Positions 8,324 to 17,413 of a stretch of 64,000 bases of DNA are shown here, one piece after another. Source of the DNA: Muribaculaceae bacterium Isolate-013 (NCI) (GTDB lineage Bacteria; Bacteroidota; Bacteroidia; Bacteroidales; Muribaculaceae); NCBI GenBank assembly GCA_004102785.1, contig SCEJ01000004.1, positions 1-64,000 of the forward strand, written 5' to 3'. The notes under the pieces are model-generated. The model had not been told where the DNA came from, made no database searches, and saw nothing but the letters and a program-made list of their open reading frames with translations. Each line of letters begins with the position of its first letter. Position 1 is the first letter of the stretch. The translations under genes and the position numbers were made by a program.

Positions 8324-11300
8324 TTATTCGGTTATTTCGATTTCACCACGGAAGGCAAGCCGAGCCGCGACACTCGAGTACGCGCTCGATGATGCGTCAT
8401 ACGCGTACGCATAGGCGATGCCGCCATACGCATAGGCGTTGTTCGATGACCGACCGACAACACGGCAACGGCTGTTAGAATAGTAGTTTCCATCGCAATA
8501 GTTCAACGCCCACTTGCTGTTGTCAGAGGTGCATTTGGACGCGATAATATCACAATGCCGTCCGTGTTTCACACGTCCGATACAGTAGCCGGAATCTTTG
8601 ACCCCTTGAACGGTTCGCTCTGTCTTTGTCAGGGGGTCGTAGATGTGCCAAACCGCGTCTAACGGGTCAGCCGGAATCTCAACACCGCGATTTTTGAGAT
8701 ATGATTTCCACGATACGACATTCACGGCTACGTTATCCATTACTTCCCACGTGCAACCGTAGAAACTCTCAAAGCCGAGGCACTTGCAGCCGTTATTCGA
8801 GCCGGTGCGCACACTGTCGGCAAAGCCGATGTTATCCATATAGCCGGTTGTACCTCCGGCACCACGACCATAGCCGCATTTGAGCTGCACATCACGAGTG
8901 CCGTTGAGAGAGTACCAGAGAATAGCCATTAACTTGCTCATCTCATAGTCGAATACCTGAAAACCGGCACCACGACACATTGCAATATTCTGACGGTCTT
9001 TGTTCGAGTAGTTGAGAGTTCCTACAGGGATATTCTTGACACGACCGTCTTCATCATACACCCATTCGTTAGATGTCGTATGTGTGTTGGTGCCGACATT
9101 GATGTGTGTGTTGCTGACAGAGCGCATTTGCATCAATGCGTCAATAGACGCTTGATATATGCCGCCGAGCCACGCTTTATTGAATACCCAATCGGGTTCT
9201 ATCGCCTCAATCGCCGAACTATCTACGGCAATCGCTTCAAGTTCCGTGTTTGCAGCCTTAGATGTGAAATGAAGATACTTCGCGTTTTCAGGCACATCGC
9301 AGAAGACATAATCGCCGTCCACAAAGTCAAACATCGGATTAGAGATTGCAAGGTTGAACGTGCCGACAGCAATACCGTCTTCGTTGGTGAAGACTGCGCC
9401 GACAATAGAGTGATTCAACCCCGGCCAGCGTACTTGCTTCATTCCTGACACATCAAGCCGATATACGTTGTAATTCGGCATATCAACGACTGCTCCCTCT
9501 GATTCAAGGGTGCCTTCGCCGAGCGTGAGGTTCGCAGACTGAATCGCCTTGTTGCTGTTCGTAACAATGTCGGCAAGCCGTGCGCGTCTGATGTTTCTCG
9601 CGGTGCTGATAGGCTCATTTTCGAGAGAAGACCAAAAGATGTATTTCTTCTGATTCTTGAAGTCGTTGACACCCTTATACCACAAGTCAGGGCATAGAAT
9701 CATAGCATCGCGCCCCTCGCCGAGTTCGTCTTTGTAGTCAAACTCTGTTTCATCTGCGAGGTTGTGATAATTAGTGCGGCTCATTCGCTTGCCGACCCAT
9801 TTGCCGGTTGCTGTGTCAAGTTTGCCGACAAGTGGGGTCATAGCGTTGTATATGCGCACTATATGGCCGCTTGGCTGATATGTCTCGCCGGTAGTGCCGT
9901 TGTCAAGGTTCGTGATATTCTGCGGGTCATTGACTGTATCATCGAAGACAACGCCGGTAAATTGCGCATTGTGGATTGTGAGGCCGACATCGCCGTGCTT
10001 GAAGTAACTTTGCAGTGCGGAAAGTTCTGAATCCTCAATGAGTTTAGTGAGAATCCACGTGCCTGAAATGCCGTCACAACCCGAATCAAGGTCAGAGCCT
10101 AAACCTTTCGTTCCGGCAGCTTTCAGTTTATTCAGAATCGTTGCATCTGCATTGGCCTCAATATTGCTGACAGAGATTTCGGCAAGTGCGGCACCGCCGT
10201 TGACTACGGCCTGAAGCATTGCGAAGTCATCAATCTTCGCGCACCCGGCAAGTTGCAGTCGGGTAACTTTCGAGAATCCGTCAATCGAGAGTCCGCCATT
10301 CGGATAACTCAAATTAGGTAGATTCACGAATGTGAGCGAAGTCATAGTGCCGGGGAGTTGCAACGTGTCAATCGGCGAGGTCTGCGCCGGTGTGAATGAT
10401 TGCATCTTTGAGCCGCTTGCGCGTAGCGTTTTCAGACGGGGGCAATATGTCGCGTCAATGCTCAATATCGGGAAATTGCGCACGTCCAACTCTTCAAGGA
10501 ACGGAAGCTGCCCGAGGTTGAGAGTTGCAAGTTCTTCGCCGGTATTGGTGGCTGGTGTGTGATTTGCGCCGCCGATAATGAGTTTCTTTAACAGTGTCAG
10601 TTGCGATATATCCCAACCTTGCTGTTTCGGAGTGGCGTTGCGTATGTCAAGTTCTCCGATGCGGTCAGCACCGAAAATATAGAGCATCACGCCGCCGCCG
10701 AGGTTTGTATTGCCGGTGTGTAGTGTCGCGCTTTCTCCGGCGTTCAGATAGACACTTTCACGCGCGGCATTCGCTTGGTCAACGCCGATTCCGAAGAATC
10801 CTGGCTTTGCGGCGGTTATCGTTACGCTCATATTGGTGCCGGTGCATCGCATCTGCATAGCCGAAGCGAATGTGTCGCCGCACTGATAGAATCCGTCACG
10901 ATAGCGGAAGCGAGTTGCCACAAAGTCTTGCAGTCGTTGGATTGAAAGACCGTGCAACGCAAAGAAATAATTGTCGTTAGATACCGAATTTTCGATATAC
11001 TTTCTTATGCCGTCATAAGAAGATACGAGTTTCGGCCATTTCTGCAAGCGGTCGGTTATCCAATACTTTGCAATGCCTTGCGGCGAGAAAGGACGTAGGC
11101 CGTTTGCAAGTTGCACTGTTCGCATTGCGGCCGCAACAGACGCTACGGTTACGGTCTTCGTTTGGTCGTTTGTGTCGCTTGCGCCGGTGTACGGTGATAA
11201 CCAAATATAATCGGCTTTTGCAAGCTGCGTAAACAGTACCGAATCGTGGCCTTGATAGTAGCCGTTGGGGTCATTGTTCGGGTCGAGTTCTGCCGGAATC

Positions 11301-14300
11301 GTGAGGCCGCAGTCGTTGTCAGAGCCGAGAATCGTATCACCGTCATAGAGGTGATTCAGGTACGCACGTACAACGCCGTCAGGGTCAAGATAGAATCCGA
11401 GCATCATATTCTTTGCGCGTTGGTCAACGGCTGCAAGATAGTCGGTGAATACGTGGTACATAATCATCGAATGCACGTTTGCAACCTTGTGAAGCTCGCG
11501 TTGGAATTTGCGCAAACGGTTTTCGCGTGTGCCTGAAACGCTTTCTCCGTCTATCGTGATATTGCCGTCAGCGGCGGTGAGATTCTGATTGCACTTTTGA
11601 CACCATTCAAGCCACTTGAAAAGTGTATAAGGCACTTTGCGTCCGTCTTCGTAGGCTTCATTGAGCGCGTCATCATCTGGATATCGGCTCTCAAAGTATG
11701 TGAGCCAAATCGGTTTTCCTTTATCATCGGGCGTGAGCATATCATCAACCGTATTCACGCCCTGAAACCAATCGAGCGCGTTGTATGCCCGGAGTTCGTA
11801 GTTCTCAACCGGATTGACAACATCGCCGACAATGCGCCAACGGCCACCGCTGTAAGTCATCGTGCCGGTCGTTTCAGTCCACGCGCCGTTCAGATAGCGG
11901 AACACTTTGTGATTGGGACCGCAAAACTCGCTCAACACATGGATTTCTTCGGTGTTCCATGCCGATTTGTCGAGTGTGGCCGCGAATTGTGCGAGTGTCT
12001 GATTACGTTCTGCAATGAGTTCTGTGAAGTCGCCGTAATTGAGGCAGTCTTTGTTATAGCCCGATACTTTCTCAAAGCCGAACACTCCGGCATCGCCCTT
12101 ATCGTGATTGAGATTGCCTTTCGCGTGGAAGTAGCCGTAAGACGGAGATGTCGCGTCCGGCGAATTGGGGTCGGTACGATACAACGCGCACGGTATAGAG
12201 GAAATGCACGGATTCAGTTCATATTCGCCGGTGTATGCGTTCTGCGCCGGGGTCATATATTTTGAGCCGAGAGCGCGTGAAAGGTCATTGTAGAGATTGG
12301 TGGATGCGCCATTGTTCGCGCCGCCGCTCTCTGAATAGTCCACCTTGATACAGAAGATATTTGTCGGCGTTGAGCCTGGCGTAATCTGTATGAGTTTTTT
12401 CGATGCGAGGTCAGCGAGGAAGTCATACTCGGCAATGTGTTCTGGGTAGTTTGCAAGAATATAATCGCGGTCGTACATCATTCTCACACGCGCTTTCTTT
12501 GTCTTGCCTTTCTTGTTCTTGATTGGGCGCATTGAAGATGTTGTACCCTGATTCGTTGTCGGCAGGTCTTCGATGATGATATTTCGCCACGGCTGTGGAA
12601 TGTAGAAATACCAATCGAGCAAGCGAGATGTTTTTTTATCGCCGTTCAGACCCTCAAGATAATCCGGGTAATTGTCGGGTACATCTTCAGTGGATTTCGA
12701 TTTGCACATCACAAGGCACGGTATGCCTCTGTCGAGCAATGCCGACATCTGCGGAATGCTACGTGCCGGTTTGCCCTCGGCAGCTTGCGAGGCCATTACG
12801 TTGTTCATATCATATTCGCGTATCATCGCCTCGCTGTCAGTGACTTTGAGAAGATAATTGTTGAAAGACTGCTCAAAACTGTAATAAGTCTCCCAAGCGC
12901 GAATATTGTAGAGATACAAGTCGCCGTGTGTGCCGTCAAAGGTTATCGGTGTTGCGTGTCTGCTGAATGCTCCCTGCTCATAGTAGCACGAGCCGGAAAG
13001 TTCGCCGTCAAGGTAGAGTTCAACTACACCGATTCCGGCGTATGGTGCCTGACTTGTCGGCTTGATTACGATTGCTATGTCTGTAAGCGTGTCATCTTTC
13101 AGGTCGCCGGTTGCTGTATGCGCAACGGTGGCCGCGTTGTCGGTAGTGAAGACAACGTGCTTACTTGTGAGATAGAATCCGATGCCGTTGCCGATACACG
13201 ATATAAGCCGGGCAGAATCATCTGCAACGTGCTTCGTGCGTACGCGGAATTGAATTGCCGCGCCGTTTGTTTCGATTGAAGACACGTTGAACATCGGATA
13301 ATTCAGAGTGCCTTTCACGTTCTCGGCGATACGCAAGGCCATAATGCCGGTGTCGGATTCAGTGCCGTATTCTTCTTTGCCAAAAGTGTCTTTGACAAAA
13401 CCGTTAGTGGCATAGTTCGAGCCGGTGACGGTGAGAGTATAGCCGCTATCGGTTATCGTTTTGTCGGAATCGGCATTGCTCCGAGTTGACATATCCATAT
13501 CAAGAATCAACTGTGCCGATACGGATTCGATATTCAGTAATGAGCCTGACACTTTGAATGTCGCTTTTTCGGAAGCAACAGAGCCAATTTTTGCAGTCAG
13601 CCCGATTGTTACAGAGCCGTCTGTTTTGTGGCCTTGTACGCGCTGCGAATAGTTGTAAGTGGTGTTTCGGCTTGCAAGCGTGCTGCGCTTTACAGTCTGC
13701 ACATTGCCGATTGTTTCTACTATGTCAACCGAAACTTGACTGTTGGCCGTGGAGTAGGCCGCGAAGTCAATAGAGATACTTTCGTACTGCTTGACTTCAC
13801 CGTTTTGTTTCTCGGAATACCACCGGGAAACGACAATCGGGGTTGTGTTTGATGAATCCACAACCATTACTGCGGTATGAAGATAGTTGCCGACAACGCC
13901 GGACGCAATATCTTCGCCGTGGATTCGGAGCGGATATGCGCCGTGTGTCAGCACAGAGCCGCAACAGTTTTTCGGGTCTATCGTGATAGAATGTGCGAAA
14001 CTGTCGGTAACGGTAGCCGTGCCGAGCGTCTTCCATTGTCCGGCAATGAATATTTCAGTCGTGCAAAGAATGCCTTTGTCGCTTGCATTGTTCGGGAAAC
14101 GGTACATCGGCAGCGTCTTTGCGCTCTGACTGCCTACGGGGATTGCTGTTGAAGCCGTATAGTTCAAGGTCTGTTCAGACTTGATTGTGAGGTCAACGGC
14201 TGTAACGTTGATATTGCGCGATGCCGTGCGGTCGCTGTCATCGTAGGCAATGAATCTGAATTTGCGCTGCGATGCAAGCGTGAAGTAACGCGACACATCA

Positions 14301-15895
14301 AAGGCAAAGTCGAATGTTTCTTTGTCTGCGGATGTGGCCTTGTTGAGCCGGTAAGTTTCGAGCAACTGATTTGTGTCGCGGTCGTAGAGTTCCACTTTCT
14401 CAACGATGCCGCTTTCAAAGTCCGCACCGTTTTTCAGTGTGATAGCGCATTCGGCAATAAGTGTTCCGTTGGCCTGGCCGTAAAGTGGTGATTCTTTCGG
14501 CGTGATTTCAAGAATGAGGCCGGTCTGACCGCCGCCACCGGTGCCGACTGCAAACTGTCGTTCATTGCCGACAGCCTCACCACCGGCATTGACAAGCTGC
14601 ATCTTCACAACGCCCTCTGTGTCGGTGTTTATCTGAATGTCGGCAGGGATTGAAGTGTATGCGCCGCCGGTGCTGAATGCGTCTTTGCCACCCTCTGACG
14701 GCTCATCTTTCGTTTCAATAGTCGAGCCTCCGCCATTGCCGAATGGCTTCCACAATGCGGCCTCACCGAAGTTGCCGACTGTGCTTTGAAACTGCATTGT
14801 TTCAAAGGAGTGTTCGCCGGTCTGATACGTTATAACGAGGCCGCTCTTTGCGTAGTCTATGCCGGTCGATGCTTTGAGTGCGACAATAGCGGCAATGGCA
14901 TATTCGAGCGTGTAATATGTCGCCGACACACACGGGCCACAAAGCGCGTCAACATTGATAAGCGTTTCCGCACCGGCAGTCATTCCGGCGAGGTCGAGCC
15001 AGTTGCCGGGGTTCTTGAAGTTTTCTTCGGAATTGTCGCCGCCGATATACTGATACGTTTTCCACGACTTGTCGGCGATTGAGAATGTAATCTGAATGCC
15101 GATGTTGGTATAGCCTTTTTCGTATGTCTTTGCGATTGCTTCTTCAAGAGTGTAGTAACCCTGCGCTTTCGGTTCATCAACCGTAACATTGTAACAGTTG
15201 CCGACAGTCGCCGAGCCGCCAAACTTTTTCCAAGAAGTAGGGCGAATAAACATATCCATGTCGAGGGGAGGCCGTACTTGTCCGGCTCTCAATCGCCAAA
15301 CAAATTGCCAACACTCCCAGCCGGATTCGCCGAGGAATGTAATTACAACGCCTTGCTGCTTTATCATTGCCGCGTCTTTATGTGCGGCAAGCAAACCGAT
15401 AACGGTAGCAAGAGTGCTGTCGCCGGAAAGTCCAAGCAACATCTGTGCGTTGATGAAAAGACGTGGCGCAATGAGGTCTTTTGTACCCTCAGAAGTTGAG
15501 CTGGTAGCGTCAAGTGCGGCTTGTGCTGTATCAAGCGCATTTTGCGCCGTTTCGTTTGCAGCACCTGCACTGTCAATGGCAGAGTTCGCGGCATTCACTG
15601 CCTCACGTGCGGTCTGCTGTGCTGATTCTGCGGTCGATTTAGCCGTACCGGCTCTCTCAATAGCGGTGTTCGCATTGCTTTGTGCGTTGGAGGCTTGTGC
15701 CTTTGCTTCATTCGCTGCTTTAACTGCATTGGCCGCTGCTGTCTGTGCGTCAGTAGCGGGTTTTCTGACGGAGTTTACTATGTCTCCGAGTGGAATCTTA
15801 ACGCCCTCATTCTGCGCGTCCACTCCGAGCGTGTAAAGGCCGTCAGTGTTCGTGCTTGAGGGCAATTCCGATAGTCGTTTTCTGTTGTCTGCCAT
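8324..15895 (-). CDS. Giant tail adhesin, DGR-diversified receptor-binding protein
   Basis: A 2,523-aa virion protein and the main DGR target. Residues about 45-140 form an Ala-rich heptad coiled coil, probably a trimeric stalk. About 150-390 hold three related modules (YYTLEEAIAK...GIQITFS; YYTLEYAIAA...GLVITYQ). About 790-1000 look like a LamG/concanavalin fold. About 1765-1930 contain leucine-rich repeats (LKKLIIGGA; LEELDVRNFP; LKTLRASG). Residues about 2270-2523 are a C-type-lectin-like/FGE-type domain (IAMCRGAGFQVFDYEMSKLM; WEVMDNVAVNV) ending in the variable repeat and RLAFRG, the usual end of Bacteroidetes DGR variable proteins. It probably binds variable surface glycans or proteins of the host cell. 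The great length and LRR content are unusual. Location after the Dit-like gene fits a tail-tip attachment. Confidence 0.9.
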   Translation of the reverse strand: MADNRKRLSELPSSTNTDGLYTLGVDAQNEGVKIPLGDIVNSVRKPATDAQTAAANAVKAANEAKAQASNAQSNANTAIERAGTAKSTAESAQQTAREAVNAANSAIDSAGAANETAQNALDTAQAALDATSSTSEGTKDLIAPRLFINAQMLLGLSGDSTLATVIGLLAAHKDAAMIKQQGVVITFLGESGWECWQFVWRLRAGQVRPPLDMDMFIRPTSWKKFGGSATVGNCYNVTVDEPKAQGYYTLEEAIAKTYEKGYTNIGIQITFSIADKSWKTYQYIGGDNSEENFKNPGNWLDLAGMTAGAETLINVDALCGPCVSATYYTLEYAIAAIVALKASTGIDYAKSGLVITYQTGEHSFETMQFQSTVGNFGEAALWKPFGNGGGSTIETKDEPSEGGKDAFSTGGAYTSIPADIQINTDTEGVVKMQLVNAGGEAVGNERQFAVGTGGGGQTGLILEITPKESPLYGQANGTLIAECAITLKNGADFESGIVEKVELYDRDTNQLLETYRLNKATSADKETFDFAFDVSRYFTLASQRKFRFIAYDDSDRTASRNINVTAVDLTIKSEQTLNYTASTAIPVGSQSAKTLPMYRFPNNASDKGILCTTEIFIAGQWKTLGTATVTDSFAHSITIDPKNCCGSVLTHGAYPLRIHGEDIASGVVGNYLHTAVMVVDSSNTTPIVVSRWYSEKQNGEVKQYESISIDFAAYSTANSQVSVDIVETIGNVQTVKRSTLASRNTTYNYSQRVQGHKTDGSVTIGLTAKIGSVASEKATFKVSGSLLNIESVSAQLILDMDMSTRSNADSDKTITDSGYTLTVTGSNYATNGFVKDTFGKEEYGTESDTGIMALRIAENVKGTLNYPMFNVSSIETNGAAIQFRVRTKHVADDSARLISCIGNGIGFYLTSKHVVFTTDNAATVAHTATGDLKDDTLTDIAIVIKPTSQAPYAGIGVVELYLDGELSGSCYYEQGAFSRHATPITFDGTHGDLYLYNIRAWETYYSFEQSFNNYLLKVTDSEAMIREYDMNNVMASQAAEGKPARSIPQMSALLDRGIPCLVMCKSKSTEDVPDNYPDYLEGLNGDKKTSRLLDWYFYIPQPWRNIIIEDLPTTNQGTTSSMRPIKNKKGKTKKARVRMMYDRDYILANYPEHIAEYDFLADLASKKLIQITPGSTPTNIFCIKVDYSESGGANNGASTNLYNDLSRALGSKYMTPAQNAYTGEYELNPCISSIPCALYRTDPNSPDATSPSYGYFHAKGNLNHDKGDAGVFGFEKVSGYNKDCLNYGDFTELIAERNQTLAQFAATLDKSAWNTEEIHVLSEFCGPNHKVFRYLNGAWTETTGTMTYSGGRWRIVGDVVNPVENYELRAYNALDWFQGVNTVDDMLTPDDKGKPIWLTYFESRYPDDDALNEAYEDGRKVPYTLFKWLEWCQKCNQNLTAADGNITIDGESVSGTRENRLRKFQRELHKVANVHSMIMYHVFTDYLAAVDQRAKNMMLGFYLDPDGVVRAYLNHLYDGDTILGSDNDCGLTIPAELDPNNDPNGYYQGHDSVLFTQLAKADYIWLSPYTGASDTNDQTKTVTVASVAAAMRTVQLANGLRPFSPQGIAKYWITDRLQKWPKLVSSYDGIRKYIENSVSNDNYFFALHGLSIQRLQDFVATRFRYRDGFYQCGDTFASAMQMRCTGTNMSVTITAAKPGFFGIGVDQANAARESVYLNAGESATLHTGNTNLGGGVMLYIFGADRIGELDIRNATPKQQGWDISQLTLLKKLIIGGANHTPATNTGEELATLNLGQLPFLEELDVRNFPILSIDATYCPRLKTLRASGSKMQSFTPAQTSPIDTLQLPGTMTSLTFVNLPNLSYPNGGLSIDGFSKVTRLQLAGCAKIDDFAMLQAVVNGGAALAEISVSNIEANADATILNKLKAAGTKGLGSDLDSGCDGISGTWILTKLIEDSELSALQSYFKHGDVGLTIHNAQFTGVVFDDTVNDPQNITNLDNGTTGETYQPSGHIVRIYNAMTPLVGKLDTATGKWVGKRMSRTNYHNLADETEFDYKDELGEGRDAMILCPDLWYKGVNDFKNQKKYIFWSSLENEPISTARNIRRARLADIVTNSNKAIQSANLTLGEGTLESEGAVVDMPNYNVYRLDVSGMKQVRWPGLNHSIVGAVFTNEDGIAVGTFNLAISNPMFDFVDGDYVFCDVPENAKYLHFTSKAANTELEAIAVDSSAIEAIEPDWVFNKAWLGGIYQASIDALMQMRSVSNTHINVGTNTHTTSNEWVYDEDGRVKNIPVGTLNYSNKDRQNIAMCRGAGFQVFDYEMSKLMAILWYSLNGTRDVQLKCGYGRGAGGTTGYMDNIGFADSVRTGSNNGCKCLGFESFYGCTWEVMDNVAVNVVSWKSYLKNRGVEIPADPLDAVWHIYDPLTKTERTVQGVKDSGYCIGRVKHGRHCDIIASKCTSDNSKWALNYCDGNYYSNSRCRVVGRSSNNAYAYGGIAYAYAYDASSSAYSSVAARLAFRGEIEITE
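8355..8470 (-). repeat. DGR variable repeat 1 (VR1), in giant tail adhesin
   Basis: This is the last part of the adhesin gene, encoding residues about 2475-2513 (CRVVGRSS...ARLAF). There are ten substitutions relative to TR, all at template adenines: six A-to-T and four A-to-G on the coding strand, at TR positions 8133, 8134, 8136, 8143, 8148, 8161, 8164, 8170, 8191 and 8197. Asn (AAC) codons of the TR become Tyr, Asp, Ser or Val. Adjacent to it on plus is GAAG (8351-8354), shared with VR2 but not TR. Confidence 0.95.
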
Positions 15896-15906
15896 TCGTT
15901 GGGGGA

Positions 15907-16926
15907 TTAGTCGTTAAGAAATATTTTTGTTTCGTTGTCGTTATTGTCAACCACGATATACTCGCCGCTTTCTGCAATGAGTAATGAGATACCACGCTTC
16001 GGTCTGATTCTGATTAGTGTCGGTTCGCCTGACACAAGCACTTCAACCAAATCGAAGTCCTCATGCGCGAGTAGCATATATTGTCCGACAGGCCGGTAAT
16101 CTGTAAATACGAGCGTAACTGAAAATTCACACCACACGTTGCCGGAACGTAGAATGTCGAATTTTGACACACTCATATTCTTGTAGTAGCACTCATATTC
16201 GTTGCCGAGCTGCGCATAATAGAAGTTGCGGTTTTCGGGTTTTAGAATGACCGCGAATAGGCCGTTGTACCGCTTCCAAAACTCTGTGATGTTCGGAGCA
16301 TCAATCAGAAGTTTCAGGGTTACGTCCTTGCTCTTAAACCGTAAGGAAGACGCATCGAATATCACTCCGGCAGATGCCGTTGATGATATTTTTAGATTGT
16401 CTTTCGTGTTGGCGGCCTTGCGGATGCTGTCTTCCGAGCCGTCAAGTACGAATGAGCCGAATTGCGATATGTCTATGCCGTCTATCTCAAACCCGACTTG
16501 CCGGATTCCTGATTTTCCGAGCGCATAGTGCGTGCCGGTAGGGATAACCGGGAAGTCATCTGAAAATGTCAGAGAGAGTTTGCCAAGTTTGATGAAAGAT
16601 TTGAATGTGCCGTTTGAGGTCATTCGCAACTTGTAGGTCTTGCCGAGTTGCCTAAACTCAAACGTATGGTATGCTCCGATTGAGAGTTCATCAAACAAGT
16701 CTTCGGCATATCGTATATTGGTAATACAGAATTGAATCTGCAAACTGCGCGTGTCAAGTTTCGGGTCTGTAAGGTCGGCTTCGATTCCGTCTTCATCAGG
16801 CCAATCCGTTGTGTCAATCTTCTTGAATGCGGCAAACTGTATGAGTTGTTTGTACCCATACTGCTCCACAAATACGCCGTATTCGATGAATGCGTCTTTG
16901 CCGTCTATGAATAGAAGATTTTTCAT
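15907..16926 (-). CDS. Distal tail protein, Dit-like
   Basis: A 339-aa structural protein starting MKNLLFIDGKDAFIEYGVFVEQ, a beginning typical of distal tail (Dit) proteins of Bacteroidetes siphophages. It contains an internal duplication-like pattern of beta strands (FEFRQLGKTYKLRMTS; VTLKLLIDAPNITEFW; NEYECYYKNMSVSKFD) as in Dit N- and C-terminal domains. Dit forms the ring joining the tail tube to the tip and fibres. The start at 16926 is set by an ATGA overlap with the upstream gene stop; the longer frame upstream is out-of-frame coding sequence of that gene. It is followed by the giant adhesin, which may dock on it. Confidence 0.7.
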   Translation of the reverse strand: MKNLLFIDGKDAFIEYGVFVEQYGYKQLIQFAAFKKIDTTDWPDEDGIEADLTDPKLDTRSLQIQFCITNIRYAEDLFDELSIGAYHTFEFRQLGKTYKLRMTSNGTFKSFIKLGKLSLTFSDDFPVIPTGTHYALGKSGIRQVGFEIDGIDISQFGSFVLDGSEDSIRKAANTKDNLKISSTASAGVIFDASSLRFKSKDVTLKLLIDAPNITEFWKRYNGLFAVILKPENRNFYYAQLGNEYECYYKNMSVSKFDILRSGNVWCEFSVTLVFTDYRPVGQYMLLAHEDFDLVEVLVSGEPTLIRIRPKRGISLLIAESGEYIVVDNNDNETKIFLND

Positions 16927-17408
16927 AACACAATAGCGTGGTCTGTTACAAGTTGAGCGATTGATGAATGGCGGTCTATTTCCACTTTTACCACTGAATA
17001 GCCGGAAGCGACAATCGTAGCGCGTGCGCCACACATCAGATAGGCGCGATTACGCGCGGTCTGACGATATTTCAGTTCTGCGGTAGTATCTCCAACCAAA
17101 AAGACATTACGCGCTTCTGTGAGCGAGATATGGCCGCTGTCGATATATACGCCGAATCGTTCAGGATTGTACGGCTTGAACTTTCGGAATGAGTCAATGT
17201 CCGGAAAGTCAAACGAAGTCATAAACTCAATGCCTTGCGGTGTGAACATCAGCCTGATTAAATCTTCGAGGTCTTCATATCCGGCGAACATCTGACACGT
17301 GGCGAGTTTTTGCGCCACATCAAGCCGTCCGGCGCGTTCACACTTTTTCTGCGCTTTGGCTTTGGCCTTGACCCAATCGGATTGTATGGATTTGATTAAA
17401 TCATTCAT
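16923..17408 (-). CDS. Minor tail protein between tape measure and Dit (unknown)
   Basis: A 161-aa protein with a basic helical N-terminus (KSIQSDWVKAKAKAQKKCERAGRLD), then a mixed region (FGVYIDSGHISLTEARNVFLVGDTTAEL) that looks like short beta strands. I do not recognise the family. The position between tape measure and Dit, where many siphophages have a small tail-tip adaptor, suggests a structural or assembly role. The start codon follows AACGCA, a variant of the start-proximal element seen at many genes here. It overlaps the Dit-like gene by four bases. Confidence 0.6.
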   Translation of the reverse strand: MNDLIKSIQSDWVKAKAKAQKKCERAGRLDVAQKLATCQMFAGYEDLEDLIRLMFTPQGIEFMTSFDFPDIDSFRKFKPYNPERFGVYIDSGHISLTEARNVFLVGDTTAELKYRQTARNRAYLMCGARATIVASGYSVVKVEIDRHSSIAQLVTDHAIVL

Positions 17409-17413
17409 TGCGT

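Noticed and set aside
15198-15836. A 212-aa plus-strand frame opposite the adhesin N-terminus
   Set aside because: It is Ala/Ser/Cys-rich, the mirror of the Ala-rich coiled coil on minus; no own promoter or motif.
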